From Deinococcus hopiensis KR-140 (lineage in GTDB: Bacteria; Deinococcota; Deinococci; Deinococcales; Deinococcaceae): 64,000 nt of DNA. Below are positions 50,175 to 59,112 of the stretch, one piece after another. The notes under the pieces are model-generated. The model saw only the letters and a list, made by a program, of their open reading frames with translations, was not told the origin of the DNA and searched no databases. Every line of letters begins with the position of its first letter. Position 1 is the stretch's first letter. Both the position numbers and the translations under genes were made by a program. The stretch lies in contig CALPYF020000024.1 in NCBI GenBank assembly GCA_943327755.2, positions 1 through 64,000 on the forward strand. The letters run 5' to 3'.

Positions 50175-50181
50175 CTGGGGG

Positions 50182-51603
50182 ATGCCCGCCTCTTCCCTGT
50201 TCCGCTCCCCCCTTCGCCTGATGCGTGGTCTCACGCCGGTGGTGTTGACTGCGCTTATGTCTGCTTCTGCTGCGCTGGCTGCTCCTGCTCCCTCGACGGT
50301 CACGGTGCCGGTGTCGGTGCCGCTCGCGGGGGTGCAGGGAGCGGCGAACGCGCGGGTGCCGCTGGAGTTCGCGCGGGTGGACGAGGACCGGTCGTTCCTG
50401 GGGGGCCTGCTGCGGGTGACGCTGTCGGGAACGGTGACGCGGGCGGGGCACGTGCAGGTACAGGCGCTGCCGGACGGTTCGGGGCTGCGGGTCAGCGTGC
50501 CGATCCGCGCGGCGTTCCGCGCCGAGCCGGGCGGGGTGGGGGCGTTCCTGGCGCGGGACTTCGGGGGTGAGGCGACCGTGGCGCTGACGGTGGTGCCGAC
50601 CGTGACGCCGGACTGGGAGGCGGACGTGACCGTGAAAGGGGACTACACCTGGACCGACCCGCTGAGTGTGGAGCTGGCGCAGGGCGTGCGGGTCAGCGTG
50701 CAGTCGCTGGTGGACACGCAGGTGCGGGCGCAGCTGGACGCGCTGGCGGCGCAGGTGCGCGCGGCGGTGCGGGAGCAGGCGCGGCTGCGCGAGCGGGCGG
50801 GGACGCTGTGGGCGCGGGCGCAGCAGCCGTGGGCGCTGCCCACCCCGGACGCCGCGTACGCGCGGGTGACGCCGCTGAACCTGAGCGTGTCGCCGCTGCG
50901 GTTCACGCCGGACGCCCTGAAGCTCACGCTGGGCGCGCAGCTGCGCCTGGACGCCGGGCTGGGCCGCGCGCCCACGCAGGCGGCGCTGCCGCTCCCGGCC
51001 CTGCGCCGCAGCGACACGCTCACCCCGGACGTGAACCTCAGCGTGCCGGTGCGTCTCCCCTACCCGGAACTCTCGGCGGCCGCCACGCGCGAGGCGGCGC
51101 GGCGCACGCTGACGCTTCCGGTGCCGACCTCGCCGACGCTGCGGGTCACGGGCGTGACGCTGACGCCGCAGGGGGCGCAGCTGAACGCCGCCGTGCAGCT
51201 TCAGATCAGCGGGCCGCTGGGCCTGCGGCTCAGCGCCACGACGGACGTGCGCGGCACGCCCACCCTGGACGCGGCGGGGCAGGTGCTGACGCTGCGGAAC
51301 GTGACGGTCACGACGCGCCGCGCGGGCCTGACCGGACGGGTGCTGGCGTGGCTGGCGGACGCCCGCGCGCAGGCGTACGTGACGCAGGCGGCCCGTTTCG
51401 ACCTGCGGCCCCGCCTGGACGCGGTGCGGGCGCAGGTTCAGGGTCGGCTGCCGTTCTCGCCGGCGCCCGGCGTGACCCTGGGCGGCACGCTGCGCGCCCT
51501 GAAGGTCACGGACGTGCGCGTCACGCCGGACGCCCTGGTCGTGACCGGCGAGGCGCTGGGGACCCTGGACGCCCGCGTGGACGTGGGCCGCGCCGTCCGG
51601 TAG
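50182..51603 (+). CDS. Exported DUF4403-like protein
   Basis: A 473-residue protein with a signal peptide (LTPVVLTALMSASAALAAPAP region, residues about 15-35). The rest is repetitive beta structure: VSVPLAGVQGAANARVPLEF at the start, TVKGDYTWTDPLSVELAQGVRVSV, and later duplicated VRVTPDALVVTGEAL-like strands. The alternating pattern of inner and outer halves fits DUF4403, a family of two-domain lipid-transport-like folds with unknown role. The start is ATG 50182 from the TAGCGT box; longer frames are not protein-like. Confidence 0.7.
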   Translation: MPASSLFRSPLRLMRGLTPVVLTALMSASAALAAPAPSTVTVPVSVPLAGVQGAANARVPLEFARVDEDRSFLGGLLRVTLSGTVTRAGHVQVQALPDGSGLRVSVPIRAAFRAEPGGVGAFLARDFGGEATVALTVVPTVTPDWEADVTVKGDYTWTDPLSVELAQGVRVSVQSLVDTQVRAQLDALAAQVRAAVREQARLRERAGTLWARAQQPWALPTPDAAYARVTPLNLSVSPLRFTPDALKLTLGAQLRLDAGLGRAPTQAALPLPALRRSDTLTPDVNLSVPVRLPYPELSAAATREAARRTLTLPVPTSPTLRVTGVTLTPQGAQLNAAVQLQISGPLGLRLSATTDVRGTPTLDAAGQVLTLRNVTVTTRRAGLTGRVLAWLADARAQAYVTQAARFDLRPRLDAVRAQVQGRLPFSPAPGVTLGGTLRALKVTDVRVTPDALVVTGEALGTLDARVDVGRAVR

Positions 51604-51610
51604 CAGCGGC

Positions 51611-51997
51611 TCAGGTGCGTTCGATCAGCATCAGGGCGTTCCCGTCCGGGTCGCGCACGGTCATGGCGCGCAGGCCCGGGTGAACCTCGCGGATCTCGCC
51701 GGTCCAGGGCGTGCCCAGCGTCCGCAGGTGCGTGCGGGCAGCCTCCAGGTCAGCGGTCAGGAACGAGCAGATGGGATGCGGGGCGGGGCAGAATTCGAAG
51801 TCCGGGTCGGCGGCGTGGTCGTCCAGCGTGATCCAGGGGCGCTCGCGCGGCGCGTTCAGGGTGTAGTAGTGGCGGGCCAGTTCGTCCTCTTTCAGCGGCA
51901 GTCCGAGGAGGGCGCTGTACCACCGGGCCGCGCGGCGCAGGTCGCGCACATGGATGAAGACGCCGTCCAGGACGTTGCGGATGACAGGTGAGGTCAC
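51611..51997 (-). CDS. VOC/glyoxalase-like protein
   Basis: A 128-residue protein with two beta-alpha-beta-beta-beta modules: NVLDGVFIHVRDLRRAARWYSALLGLPL and LTADLEAARTHLRTLGTPW with VRDPDGNALMLIERT at the end. This is the vicinal oxygen chelate pattern of glyoxalase, dioxygenase and resistance proteins; the substrate is unknown. The start is GTG 51997, 6 nt after a TAGGGT box. Confidence 0.85.
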   Translation of the reverse strand: MTSPVIRNVLDGVFIHVRDLRRAARWYSALLGLPLKEDELARHYYTLNAPRERPWITLDDHAADPDFEFCPAPHPICSFLTADLEAARTHLRTLGTPWTGEIREVHPGLRAMTVRDPDGNALMLIERT

Positions 51998-52003
51998 CGG
52001 GTT

Positions 52004-52009
52004 ACCCTA
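52004..52009 (-). promoter_or_regulatory. -10 box of the VOC gene (leaderless GTG)
   Basis: TAGGGT on the minus strand, 6 nt before GTG 51997. Confidence 0.45.
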
Positions 52010-52049
52010 CAGGGCCGGACAGTCTGCTGCACGCGGCGCCCGGTTGAGG

Positions 52050-52055
52050 TATACT
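52050..52055 (+). promoter_or_regulatory. -10 box of the cold-shock gene
   Basis: TATACT, about 96 nt before the start codon, giving a leader of about 90 nt with the hairpin at 52090-52118. Confidence 0.55.
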
Positions 52056-52089
52056 CGATCCTGTAGTTTTCCAAGTTCGCATGCTATGT

Positions 52090-52121
52090 ACGCGCACGAG
52101 GCAAGAGCTCGTGCGCGTTTT
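52090..52121 (+). promoter_or_regulatory. Terminator-like hairpin in the cold-shock gene leader
   Basis: ACGCGCACGAG (52090-52100) pairs perfectly with CTCGTGCGCGT (52108-52118), followed by TTTT. It is 34 nt before the coding start, so it may control read-through. Confidence 0.7.
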
Positions 52122-52151
52122 GCGTCTTCTGGAGAACAAGGAGTTGAGACT

Positions 52152-52406
52152 ATGGCAGTAGGCATCGTGAAATGGTTTAACGCGGAAAAAGGCTTCGGTT
52201 TCATTCAGTCCGAGGGCAGCCCCGACATCTTCGCGCACTTCAGCGCGATCCAGGGCAGCGGCTTCAAGAAGCTGAACGAAGGCGACGAAGTCGAATTCGA
52301 CATCGAAGACGGCCAGCGCGGCAAGGGCCCCCAGGCCAAGAACATCGTCGTGACGAAGGCCGCTCCCGTGAGCGACTTCGGCGGCCGCCGCAACGACCGC
52401 TGGTAA
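52152..52406 (+). CDS. cspA: Cold-shock protein (CspA family)
   Basis: An 84-residue single-stranded nucleic-acid-binding protein with one cold-shock domain. RNP1 is KGFGFIQ (residues 13-19) and RNP2 is DIFAHFS; GIVKWFNAEKGFGFIQSEG opens it in the usual way. The end carries a short basic Arg/Gly tail (GGRRNDRW). AAGGAG before ATG 52152 is a strong ribosome site. A hairpin with T-run in the leader and a terminator behind the gene suggest tight transcription control. Confidence 0.95.
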   Translation: MAVGIVKWFNAEKGFGFIQSEGSPDIFAHFSAIQGSGFKKLNEGDEVEFDIEDGQRGKGPQAKNIVVTKAAPVSDFGGRRNDRW

Positions 52407-52425
52407 GACCCACCCGGGTCTGAAG

Positions 52426-52453
52426 GGAGTCCCCGCATGGGGGCTCCTTTTTT
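52426..52453 (+). terminator. Terminator of the cold-shock gene
   Basis: GGAGTCCCC and GGGGGCTCC with one G-T wobble around a short loop, followed by TTTTTT. Confidence 0.9.
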
Positions 52454-52515
52454 CATGCCGTGCGCAGCCTGTTCCCGGTGCAGGCACGCCCGGCGCCGCT
52501 TCTGGGGGCGCCCTG

Positions 52516-52521
52516 TACACT
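52516..52521 (+). promoter_or_regulatory. -10 box of the thioesterase-phosphatase pair
   Basis: TACACT, 45 nt before ATG 52567. Here a leader with GGGGAGG ribosome site is expected. Confidence 0.4.
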
Positions 52522-52566
52522 GGCAAGGTTGACGTGCCCCCACACGGGCGGCGCGGGGAGGACGCT

Positions 52567-53007
52567 ATGGACGAGACGATGAAGGCGCCGCGCAGCCGGG
52601 CGCGCATGCTGGAACTGGTGTTCCCGAAGGACACGAACTACCACGGGACTGCGTTCGGCGGGTGGGTACTGTCCCTGATGGACAAGGCGGCGAGCATCGC
52701 GGCGGTGCGGCACGCCGGGGGGAACGTCGTGACGGCCCGCATGGACGGCGTGGATTTCCACGTGCCGATCCGAGTGGGGGACGCCGTGGCGCTGGACGCG
52801 CAGGTGGTGCGGGTGGGCCGCACGAGCATGACGATCCGCGTGGACGTGTACCGCGAGCACATGCCAACCGGAGACCAGGAACTCGCCACGACGGGCTTTT
52901 TCGTGTTCGTGGCCCTCGATGAACACGGCAGGCCCCGCCCGGTGCCGCCCCTCCCGGAGGGACAGGACACGAGTGCCGCCGAGCCGGACTTCGAGGCACG
53001 CCCGTGA
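52567..53007 (+). CDS. Acyl-CoA thioesterase (hotdog fold)
   Basis: A 146-residue hotdog protein. LVFPKDTNYHGTAFGGWVLSLMDKAASIAAVRHAGGNVVTARMDGVDFHVPIRVGDAV carries the YciA/BFIT-type motif with the catalytic N-x-x-G-x-x-F-G-G-W arrangement. Such enzymes hydrolyse acyl-CoA. GGGGAGG precedes ATG 52567. The stop overlaps the start of the phosphatase gene by 4 nt. Confidence 0.92.
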   Translation: MDETMKAPRSRARMLELVFPKDTNYHGTAFGGWVLSLMDKAASIAAVRHAGGNVVTARMDGVDFHVPIRVGDAVALDAQVVRVGRTSMTIRVDVYREHMPTGDQELATTGFFVFVALDEHGRPRPVPPLPEGQDTSAAEPDFEARP

Positions 53008-53675
53008 CCGAGGGCACCGCGCCTGACGGTGCCGTGCCTGACGGTGCCGTGACCGGCGCGCCGCTGCACCTGACGCTGGTGAGGCACGGCGCGACCGACT
53101 GGAACGGCGCGGGACGCTGGCAGGGCTGGTCGGACACGCCGCTGGGCGCGGTCGGGGAGGCTCAGGCGGCGCGGTTGCGACCCCGGCTGGCGGGCCGCCC
53201 GTTCGACCGGGCCTTCAGCAGTGATCTGGCGCGCGCGGCCCGCACGGCGGAACTGAGCCTCCCGGCGGGCACGCCGCTGACGCTGGATGTCCGGCTACGG
53301 GAACTGCACTTCGGGGTGTTCGAGGGCGTCACGACCGACGAGGTCCTGGGCGACGACCGCTACGCGCAGTGGCAGCTGGACCCGTGGGGCACGCCCGCCC
53401 CGGATGGCGAGAGCCTGTCGCAGGTGGGCGCCCGCCTGCGCGACTGGGCCGGGGAACTGCCGGGCGGGCGCGTGATCGCGTTCACGCACGGCGCGGCGAT
53501 CCGGGCGCTGCTGTGCGACCTGTTCGCGTGGCCTGCCCGGCCGCAGCCCGGCTACGTCCTGCCGTTTCCGTACCAGCTGTCCCACACCAGCCTCACCACC
53601 CTGACCCGCACCGGGCGGGGGGCAGGGGCACGCTGGGCGCTCGTGACGTACAACGACCACGCGCACCTGGAGTGA
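53004..53675 (+). CDS. Histidine phosphatase family protein
   Basis: A 223-residue phosphatase. The catalytic LTLVRHGATDWNGAGRWQGWSD (RHG with phospho-His) is near residue 25, with AFSSDLARAARTAEL after it, RELHFGVFEGV, and the second histidine in FTHGAAIRALLCDLF. This layout is of the phosphoglycerate-mutase-like group, closest to CobC/GpmB-type phosphatases. The first 18 residues repeat DGAVPDGAV and look non-essential. GTG 53004 overlaps the thioesterase stop (GTGA). A heptad-repeat palindrome lies right after the stop. Confidence 0.93.
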   Translation: MTEGTAPDGAVPDGAVTGAPLHLTLVRHGATDWNGAGRWQGWSDTPLGAVGEAQAARLRPRLAGRPFDRAFSSDLARAARTAELSLPAGTPLTLDVRLRELHFGVFEGVTTDEVLGDDRYAQWQLDPWGTPAPDGESLSQVGARLRDWAGELPGGRVIAFTHGAAIRALLCDLFAWPARPQPGYVLPFPYQLSHTSLTTLTRTGRGAGARWALVTYNDHAHLE

Positions 53676-53679
53676 GCGG

Positions 53680-53738
53680 TTGACAGTTGATGGTTGATAG
53701 AAAGCGACCTCTATCAACCATCAACCGTTCATCATCAA
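53680..53738. repeat. Heptad-repeat palindrome at the phosphatase/HD-gene junction
   Basis: Left arm TTGACAG, TTGATGG, TTGATAG; 10-nt centre; right arm CTATCAA, CCATCAA, CCGTTCA, TCATCAA. It has the same design as 7674-7747. The last 7-mer supplies the TGA stop of the HD gene. Confidence 0.85.
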
Positions 53739-54403
53739 CGCTCCCGTGGGGGCGCGATTTCGAGTTCGCTGGCGAGTTCGGCGAGGAAGGCGCGCATGGT
53801 CAGGGTGCGGCGTCTGGCCTCGGCCTGTCCGGCAGGGGTCAGGAACGTGCCGTCCAGGCGCAGCAGTTTGGTGAAGAAGTGGTCGATGGTGTACGCGAGG
53901 TCGTCGGGGGCACGCGTCTCGGCCCAGGGGTCGTCCGGGTGCAGCAGGGCGCGGCCCAGCTGCCCGCCGACGCCCGCGACGCGCAGGACACCCAGCGCGC
54001 CCAACGCGTCAAGCCGGTCGGCGTCCTGTAGGGCGCGGCCCAGCGGGGTGGTGGGGGTCGCGCCGCGCGAGTAGCTGTGGTCGCGCACGGCGTCTGCAAT
54101 GCAGCGGGCGTCGTCCGGGGTGAAGCCCAGCCTGGGCAGCTGGATCAGGACCGCCTGGGCGCTCAGGTCGCTGGCGTGGGCGCGGTCCGGGTGGTTCTTG
54201 GGGAGGTTCACGACGTCGTGCGTCAGGGCGGCGGCGACCGCCAGCGCAGGGGGCTGGTCGGGGGCGCAGCGGATGGTCCAGCGGGCCACGCGGGCCAGGT
54301 GCGCGTCGTCATGCGCGGCGTCCGGCTGCATCTGCGCCTGCACCCAGGCCCACACCTGGGGCAGGCGGGCGTCGAGGCCCAGCAGTGAGGTCAGAGGGGT
54401 CAT
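53735..54403 (-). CDS. HD-domain phosphohydrolase
   Basis: A 222-residue metal-dependent hydrolase. The metal ligands are in AHDDAHLARVARW, AAALTHDVVNLPK (HD), AVRDHSYSRG, and QDADRLDALGALGVLR, giving the H-HD-H-D pattern. Members include nucleotidases and ppGpp-type hydrolases; the substrate is not evident. ATG 54403 follows TATGCT by 6 nt. The stop TGA at 53735-53737 lies inside the heptad repeat. Confidence 0.9.
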   Translation of the reverse strand: MTPLTSLLGLDARLPQVWAWVQAQMQPDAAHDDAHLARVARWTIRCAPDQPPALAVAAALTHDVVNLPKNHPDRAHASDLSAQAVLIQLPRLGFTPDDARCIADAVRDHSYSRGATPTTPLGRALQDADRLDALGALGVLRVAGVGGQLGRALLHPDDPWAETRAPDDLAYTIDHFFTKLLRLDGTFLTPAGQAEARRRTLTMRAFLAELASELEIAPPRER

Positions 54404-54409
54404 GCGGGC

Positions 54410-54415
54410 AGCATA
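54410..54415 (-). promoter_or_regulatory. -10 box of the HD gene (leaderless)
   Basis: TATGCT on the minus strand, 6 nt before ATG 54403. Confidence 0.5.
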
Positions 54416-54497
54416 CTGGCGGGCAGGACGTGAGGGTATCGTGTGAAATCTCACAACCTCCTGGGCTTTTGTACGGGCCCTGAGACACCCGCCCCGT

Positions 54498-54503
54498 TAC
54501 CGT
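54498..54503 (+). promoter_or_regulatory. -10 box of the receiver-Roadblock gene (leaderless)
   Basis: TACCGT, 6 nt before ATG 54510. Confidence 0.5.
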
Positions 54504-54509
54504 TAATGC

Positions 54510-55406
54510 ATGACCAGCGCCGCCCCCCACCGCCCCACGGTCCTGATCGTGGACGACAGTCCGGGCGTGCTCCAGAACCTCGAATACCTGCTCGCGCCGC
54601 ACCTGAACGTCCGGCTGGCCGACAGTGGGGCGGCGGCCCTGGAGGCCCTCGCGCCCGACACGGCGCTCCTCCTGACGGACGTCCGCATGCCCGGCCTGGA
54701 CGGCGTGGAGCTGACCCGTCAGGTGCGCCGCACGCACCCCCAGCTGCCCGTCGTGTTCATGACCGGCATCATCGAACCGGAACTGCGCGCGCAGGCCGAT
54801 GAACTGGACGTGCTGGACGTGTTGCGTAAACCCCTGCGGCCCGGCGTGCTGTTCCCGGCCCTCCAGGGCTGGCTGGGCCAGCGCCACCCCATCCCGGCCA
54901 TCGACCCGGCCTCCACGCCCGCCAGCGCCGCCGCTCCTCTGAGCCGACCGTCCCCCGGTGGCGCGGCCCCGGCGGCGCAGCGGCACACAGCTCCGGCACG
55001 CCCCGGTGGGAGCGGGACGGCCACGGCCGCTCCCGTCCCGGCCGCACGGCCCCCGGCGGCGCTGACACCCGAACGGGTCCGGCAGCAGGCGCAGATGTTC
55101 GTGGCAGGCCTGAGCGTCCTGCCCGGTGTGATCGCGGCGGGCGCGTTCGACCCGCAGGGGCTGCCCCTCACTCCGGCGGGCCCCCTGGGCGAACAGGTCG
55201 GTCCGTACGTGCGGTTTCTGCTGACGTCTGCGCAGACGCTCGCGCCGCACCTGCACGCCCGCGTCCCCCTGAAGGCCGCGCAGCTGGAATTTCAGGACCG
55301 GGTGCTCGTCCTGTGCCCCTTCGACGGGGGAGTCGCGGCGGTGCTCGTGCGGGACACGCCCGGCGCGAGCAGCGTCAAGGCCTGGATGCGCACCCGCCTG
55401 ACCTGA
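54510..55406 (+). CDS. Response-regulator receiver domain fused to a Roadblock/LC7-like domain
   Basis: A 298-residue protein. The receiver domain (about residues 9-125) has VLIVDDS, LLLTDVRMPGLDGVEL with phospho-acceptor Asp near 57, VVFMTG, and the lysine of LRKPLRP. A Pro/Ala linker of about 55 residues follows. The C-terminal 110 residues (QMFVAGLSVLPGVIAAGAFDPQGLPLTP ... FQDRVLVLCPFDGGVAAVLVRD) resemble a Roadblock/MglB-type domain, usual in small-GTPase control of motility and polarity. No kinase or GTPase gene is adjacent. The combination suggests a phosphorylation-controlled switch; the target is unknown. Confidence 0.8.
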   Translation: MTSAAPHRPTVLIVDDSPGVLQNLEYLLAPHLNVRLADSGAAALEALAPDTALLLTDVRMPGLDGVELTRQVRRTHPQLPVVFMTGIIEPELRAQADELDVLDVLRKPLRPGVLFPALQGWLGQRHPIPAIDPASTPASAAAPLSRPSPGGAAPAAQRHTAPARPGGSGTATAAPVPAARPPAALTPERVRQQAQMFVAGLSVLPGVIAAGAFDPQGLPLTPAGPLGEQVGPYVRFLLTSAQTLAPHLHARVPLKAAQLEFQDRVLVLCPFDGGVAAVLVRDTPGASSVKAWMRTRLT

Positions 55407-55461
55407 GCCGCCCACACCACGCCGCCGAGCAACTGGCCGGTCGCCGGGGAGGCTTGCCCCG

Positions 55462-55467
55462 TATGCT
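55462..55467 (+). promoter_or_regulatory. -10 box of the 55474 gene (leaderless)
   Basis: TATGCT, 6 nt before ATG 55474. Confidence 0.5.
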
Positions 55468-55473
55468 GCGGAC

Positions 55474-56016
55474 ATGCTGACCTTCGCAGACACCGACGCC
55501 CGGCGCACGCTGCACCCGGAGGAACAGGCGGAGGTCGCGCGCCTGTGGGCCCACGGCACGCCCGGCGTGATCGTGCCGCCCGCCTTCGAGGAGGCGTTCT
55601 ACCAGGGCGGGAACCTGCCCGAACAGCTGGTGCGACTGTTCGCCCCGATCCGCCCGGCCCGCATCGACGAGGACGCCCTGGAACCCCTGGCCGCGCAGGC
55701 CCAGGCGCTGATCCGCACGTCGTACCTGATGGACGACGCGGTGCAGGTCTTCTACCGCACGGTCGCCCGGGTGGGTCTCCCCGCAGGTGGGCCCGTGCAC
55801 GTTCGCCGCGCCGCCGCGGCGCCCACCGGACCCGCCACCGAGACGGTCACCTTCCTGCCCCCCGGCACGGCGGCACTCCAGGCGGTCAAGCGCGTGTGGG
55901 CGCAGGACTGGACGTTCGACGCTGTCCTGCACCGCCTGGACGCGACCGGCAGTGTGGCACTGAACGCCCGCGCGACCCTGCTCCACCCCTTGCCGGACGA
56001 ACCGCGCCGCGACTGA
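55474..56016 (+). CDS. Conserved hypothetical protein
   Basis: A 180-residue soluble protein starting MLTFADTDARRTLHPEEQAEV. It has VIVPPAFEEAFYQGGNLPEQLVRLFAPIRP, a helical middle, and a C-terminal part with AVKRVWAQDWTFDAVLHRLDATGSVALNARATLLHP. There are no membrane segments, signal or known motif. It follows the receiver-Roadblock gene in the same direction but has its own leaderless promoter. The function is unknown. Confidence 0.75.
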   Translation: MLTFADTDARRTLHPEEQAEVARLWAHGTPGVIVPPAFEEAFYQGGNLPEQLVRLFAPIRPARIDEDALEPLAAQAQALIRTSYLMDDAVQVFYRTVARVGLPAGGPVHVRRAAAAPTGPATETVTFLPPGTAALQAVKRVWAQDWTFDAVLHRLDATGSVALNARATLLHPLPDEPRRD

Positions 56017-56080
56017 CCCGGCCAGTCCGGCGGCGCGGCACACCGTGGACCCCGTGACCGTCCGGGGCGGGCGCGGGCTC

Positions 56081-56086
56081 TATACT
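56081..56086 (+). promoter_or_regulatory. -10 box of the YbjN-like gene (leaderless)
   Basis: TATACT, 7 nt before ATG 56094. Confidence 0.55.
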
Positions 56087-56093
56087 CCGGCGC

Positions 56094-56555
56094 ATGACAG
56101 CATCCCAGTCGGAACTGCAGCGGATCATGGCGGCGCTGCAACAGAGCGGCCTGACTGTCGAGGCGGTCGAGGACGGCGCGCTGATCCAGGACGGTGAGAC
56201 GCGCGTGGCGATGTTCGCCGAGGCCGATCCGCAGGGCGGGGTGATCGTGCGCCTGCACCTGGACCTGGACCTGTACGTCGAGGAGGACAGCCTGCCGGAC
56301 ATCCTGATGGGCATGAACCTGATGAATCAGGGCCTGGACTACGGGATGTTGAACCTCGACCCGGTGGACCCGGACGAGGACGCGGATGAGGACGCACCCC
56401 TGACGTTCGCGGTGCTGGGCCGCAGCGTGCTGTGGCTGGCGGATCTGGGCGTGGCGGAACTGGACCGCCTGCGCGAGCACCTGCGCCGCTTCGAGCAGGA
56501 GGTCACCGAGACGGTGGAGCGCACCCTGCACGGCAGCAAGGGCCTGAGCGCGTAA
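56094..56555 (+). CDS. YbjN-like sensory protein
   Basis: A 153-residue acidic protein. LQRIMAALQQSGLTVEAVEDGALIQDGETRVAMFAEADPQGGVIVRLHLDLDLYV, then DILMGMNLMNQGLDYGMLNLDP and a late helix (LDRLREHLRRFEQEV) match the YbjN-type fold also found in type III secretion chaperone-like proteins. No catalytic residues are expected; a binding or chaperone role is likely. A leaderless start from TATACT. Confidence 0.6.
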   Translation: MTASQSELQRIMAALQQSGLTVEAVEDGALIQDGETRVAMFAEADPQGGVIVRLHLDLDLYVEEDSLPDILMGMNLMNQGLDYGMLNLDPVDPDEDADEDAPLTFAVLGRSVLWLADLGVAELDRLREHLRRFEQEVTETVERTLHGSKGLSA

Positions 56556-56730
56556 CACTTCGTCGGGGTCACGGGCGCGCCGGTGCCCGTGGCTCTTTCC
56601 GTATGCTCGGGCCTATTCCGCGTGGTCCGGGCGGCGTACGGTGGGGGCCTGAACTGACGGTTGGCGCGGTGGGTGGTCGCCGGAACGTGGTGTTGCCCGG
56701 GTGGGCAGCGGCAGTCATGAGGTGATGGGC

Positions 56731-57171
56731 ATGACCAGAGGCGTGCAGGGTCGAGGTCGGGTGGCGCGGGCGGGCGCGATGCATTTCACGATGCTCAGCC
56801 GGGGCCGGGTGTACGGACTATTCCGGTCGCTGGAGGACGTGCAGGCCTGCACGTCGCGCCTGCTGACGCTGGGGCTGGGGGATCAGTCGGTGCAGCTGCT
56901 GATAGGTGAGGACGGCGTGGCGGCGCTGGACGCCGACGGGCGGCGACATGGACTGTGGGCGCAGCTGCTGCGGTTGATGCAGGGTGCGACCGACGAGCGC
57001 GTGCACGTGGAGCGTTACGTGGAGGCGCTCGGCTGGGGCGAGATCCTGCTGAGTGTGGATGTGTCTGACCAGCCAGGTCGCCTGCCCGACGTGGCGCAGG
57101 CGTTCCGGGGGGCCGGGGCGCACTTCGTGAATCATTACGGGGCGTGGGTGGTCGAACCGATCTGCGCGTAG
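56731..57171 (+). CDS. Hypothetical stress-protein-like protein
   Basis: A 146-residue protein. The segment MHFTMLSRGRVYGLFRSLEDVQACTSRLLTLGLGDQSVQLLIGEDG resembles the beginning of general-stress (YflT-type) small domains that sense two residues per strand, and the later ERYVEALGWGEILLSVDVSDQPGRLPDVAQAFRGAGAHFVNHYG looks like a second alpha-beta half. The start is uncertain: ATG 56731 has GAGG at a good distance; ATG 56779 and GTG 56701 are alternatives. It converges on gltA with a hairpin between. Confidence 0.6.
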   Translation: MTRGVQGRGRVARAGAMHFTMLSRGRVYGLFRSLEDVQACTSRLLTLGLGDQSVQLLIGEDGVAALDADGRRHGLWAQLLRLMQGATDERVHVERYVEALGWGEILLSVDVSDQPGRLPDVAQAFRGAGAHFVNHYGAWVVEPICA

Positions 57172-57190
57172 GTGGCGGGAACGGCACAGG

Positions 57191-57230
57191 AAGAGGGGCA
57201 GGCTGACCCGTGCGGGTCGCCTGCCCCTTC
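57191..57230. terminator. Bidirectional terminator between convergent genes
   Basis: GGGGCAGGC (57195-57203) pairs with GCCTGCCCC (57219-57227); an inner GACCC/GGGTC extends it. Confidence 0.75.
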
Positions 57231-57241
57231 CGTCCTGCCGG

Positions 57242-58384
<1,143 letters not shown>

Positions 58385-58392
58385 GATGATCG

Positions 58393-58398
58393 AGCATA
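58393..58398 (-). promoter_or_regulatory. -10 box of gltA (leaderless)
   Basis: TATGCT on the minus strand, 8 nt before ATG 58384. Confidence 0.5.
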
Positions 58399-58522
58399 CC
58401 ACCGGGCCGCTTTCCGCCGCCCCCCGATCACGTTCCCGGCGGGGTGACAAACGCGGTTGCAAAGGGCGGGTGAACGCCGCGCGTCAGGACGCCGCGGGAC
58501 GGGCGCACCGGGCGGGCTGCCC

Positions 58523-58528
58523 TACAAT
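58523..58528 (+). promoter_or_regulatory. -10 box of tsaB (leaderless)
   Basis: TACAAT, 8 nt before ATG 58537. Confidence 0.55.
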
Positions 58529-58536
58529 GCCCGGCG

Positions 58537-59112
58537 ATGACTGAGTACGCTGCCCCTGCCTCCCTGAAGCCGGACGTGACCCTGGCGCTGGACACGGCCA
58601 CGCCGTGGCTGACGCTGGCGCTGGCGTGGCCGGGCGGGTCGGCGCAGGTGTCGCGTGAGGTGGGCCGCGCGCACGCGGAGCTGCTGCCGGGCGCTGTTCA
58701 GGCGCTATTCTCCGAGGCGGGGCTGCCGCTGCGGGCGGACGCGGTCGTGATCGGCACGGGGCCCGGGTCGTACACGGGCGTGCGGGTGGGCGCGAGTTAC
58801 GCGCTGGGCCTGGGGCGGGTGTGGGGTGCGCCGGTGCTGGGGGTCAGTACGCTGGAGGCGCTCGTGGGCGGGGACGGCGTGCAGGGCGTGTCGCTGGACG
58901 CCCGCAAGGGGAACGTGTACGCCGCGCGCTACGACGTGCGGGGCGGCGTGGTCCGCGCGACCCTGCTGGCACCCACGCGCCTGCCGCTCGAAGAGTTCCA
59001 GGCGGCCCTGGACGGCGCGCCGCACCGGGCGGACGCCGCGCCGGACGGCCTCGCGCTGCTGCGGGCGGGGCTGGATCACGGCGCGCGGGACTGGGCGCTG
59101 GCATACCTGTAA
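58537..59112 (+). CDS. tsaB: tRNA threonylcarbamoyladenosine biosynthesis protein TsaB
   Basis: Part of the TsaBDE complex that makes the t6A modification of ANN-decoding tRNAs. The 191-residue protein has LALDTATPWLTLAL, REVGRAHAELLPGAVQALF, the nucleotide/zinc-fold signature VVIGTGPGSYTGVRVGASYALGL, and VSLDARKGNVYAARYD. TsaB is an inactive paralogue of TsaD; length is slightly short but acceptable. ATG 58537 is leaderless, with TACAAT 8 nt before. Confidence 0.92.
   Translation: MTEYAAPASLKPDVTLALDTATPWLTLALAWPGGSAQVSREVGRAHAELLPGAVQALFSEAGLPLRADAVVIGTGPGSYTGVRVGASYALGLGRVWGAPVLGVSTLEALVGGDGVQGVSLDARKGNVYAARYDVRGGVVRATLLAPTRLPLEEFQAALDGAPHRADAAPDGLALLRAGLDHGARDWALAYL

Noticed and set aside
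52090..52121. Hairpin considered as the terminator of the preceding gene
   Set aside because: The preceding plus-strand gene (DUF4403) ends at 51603 and the gene between is on the other strand, while a -10 box lies 35 bp before the hairpin, so it belongs to the cold-shock leader.
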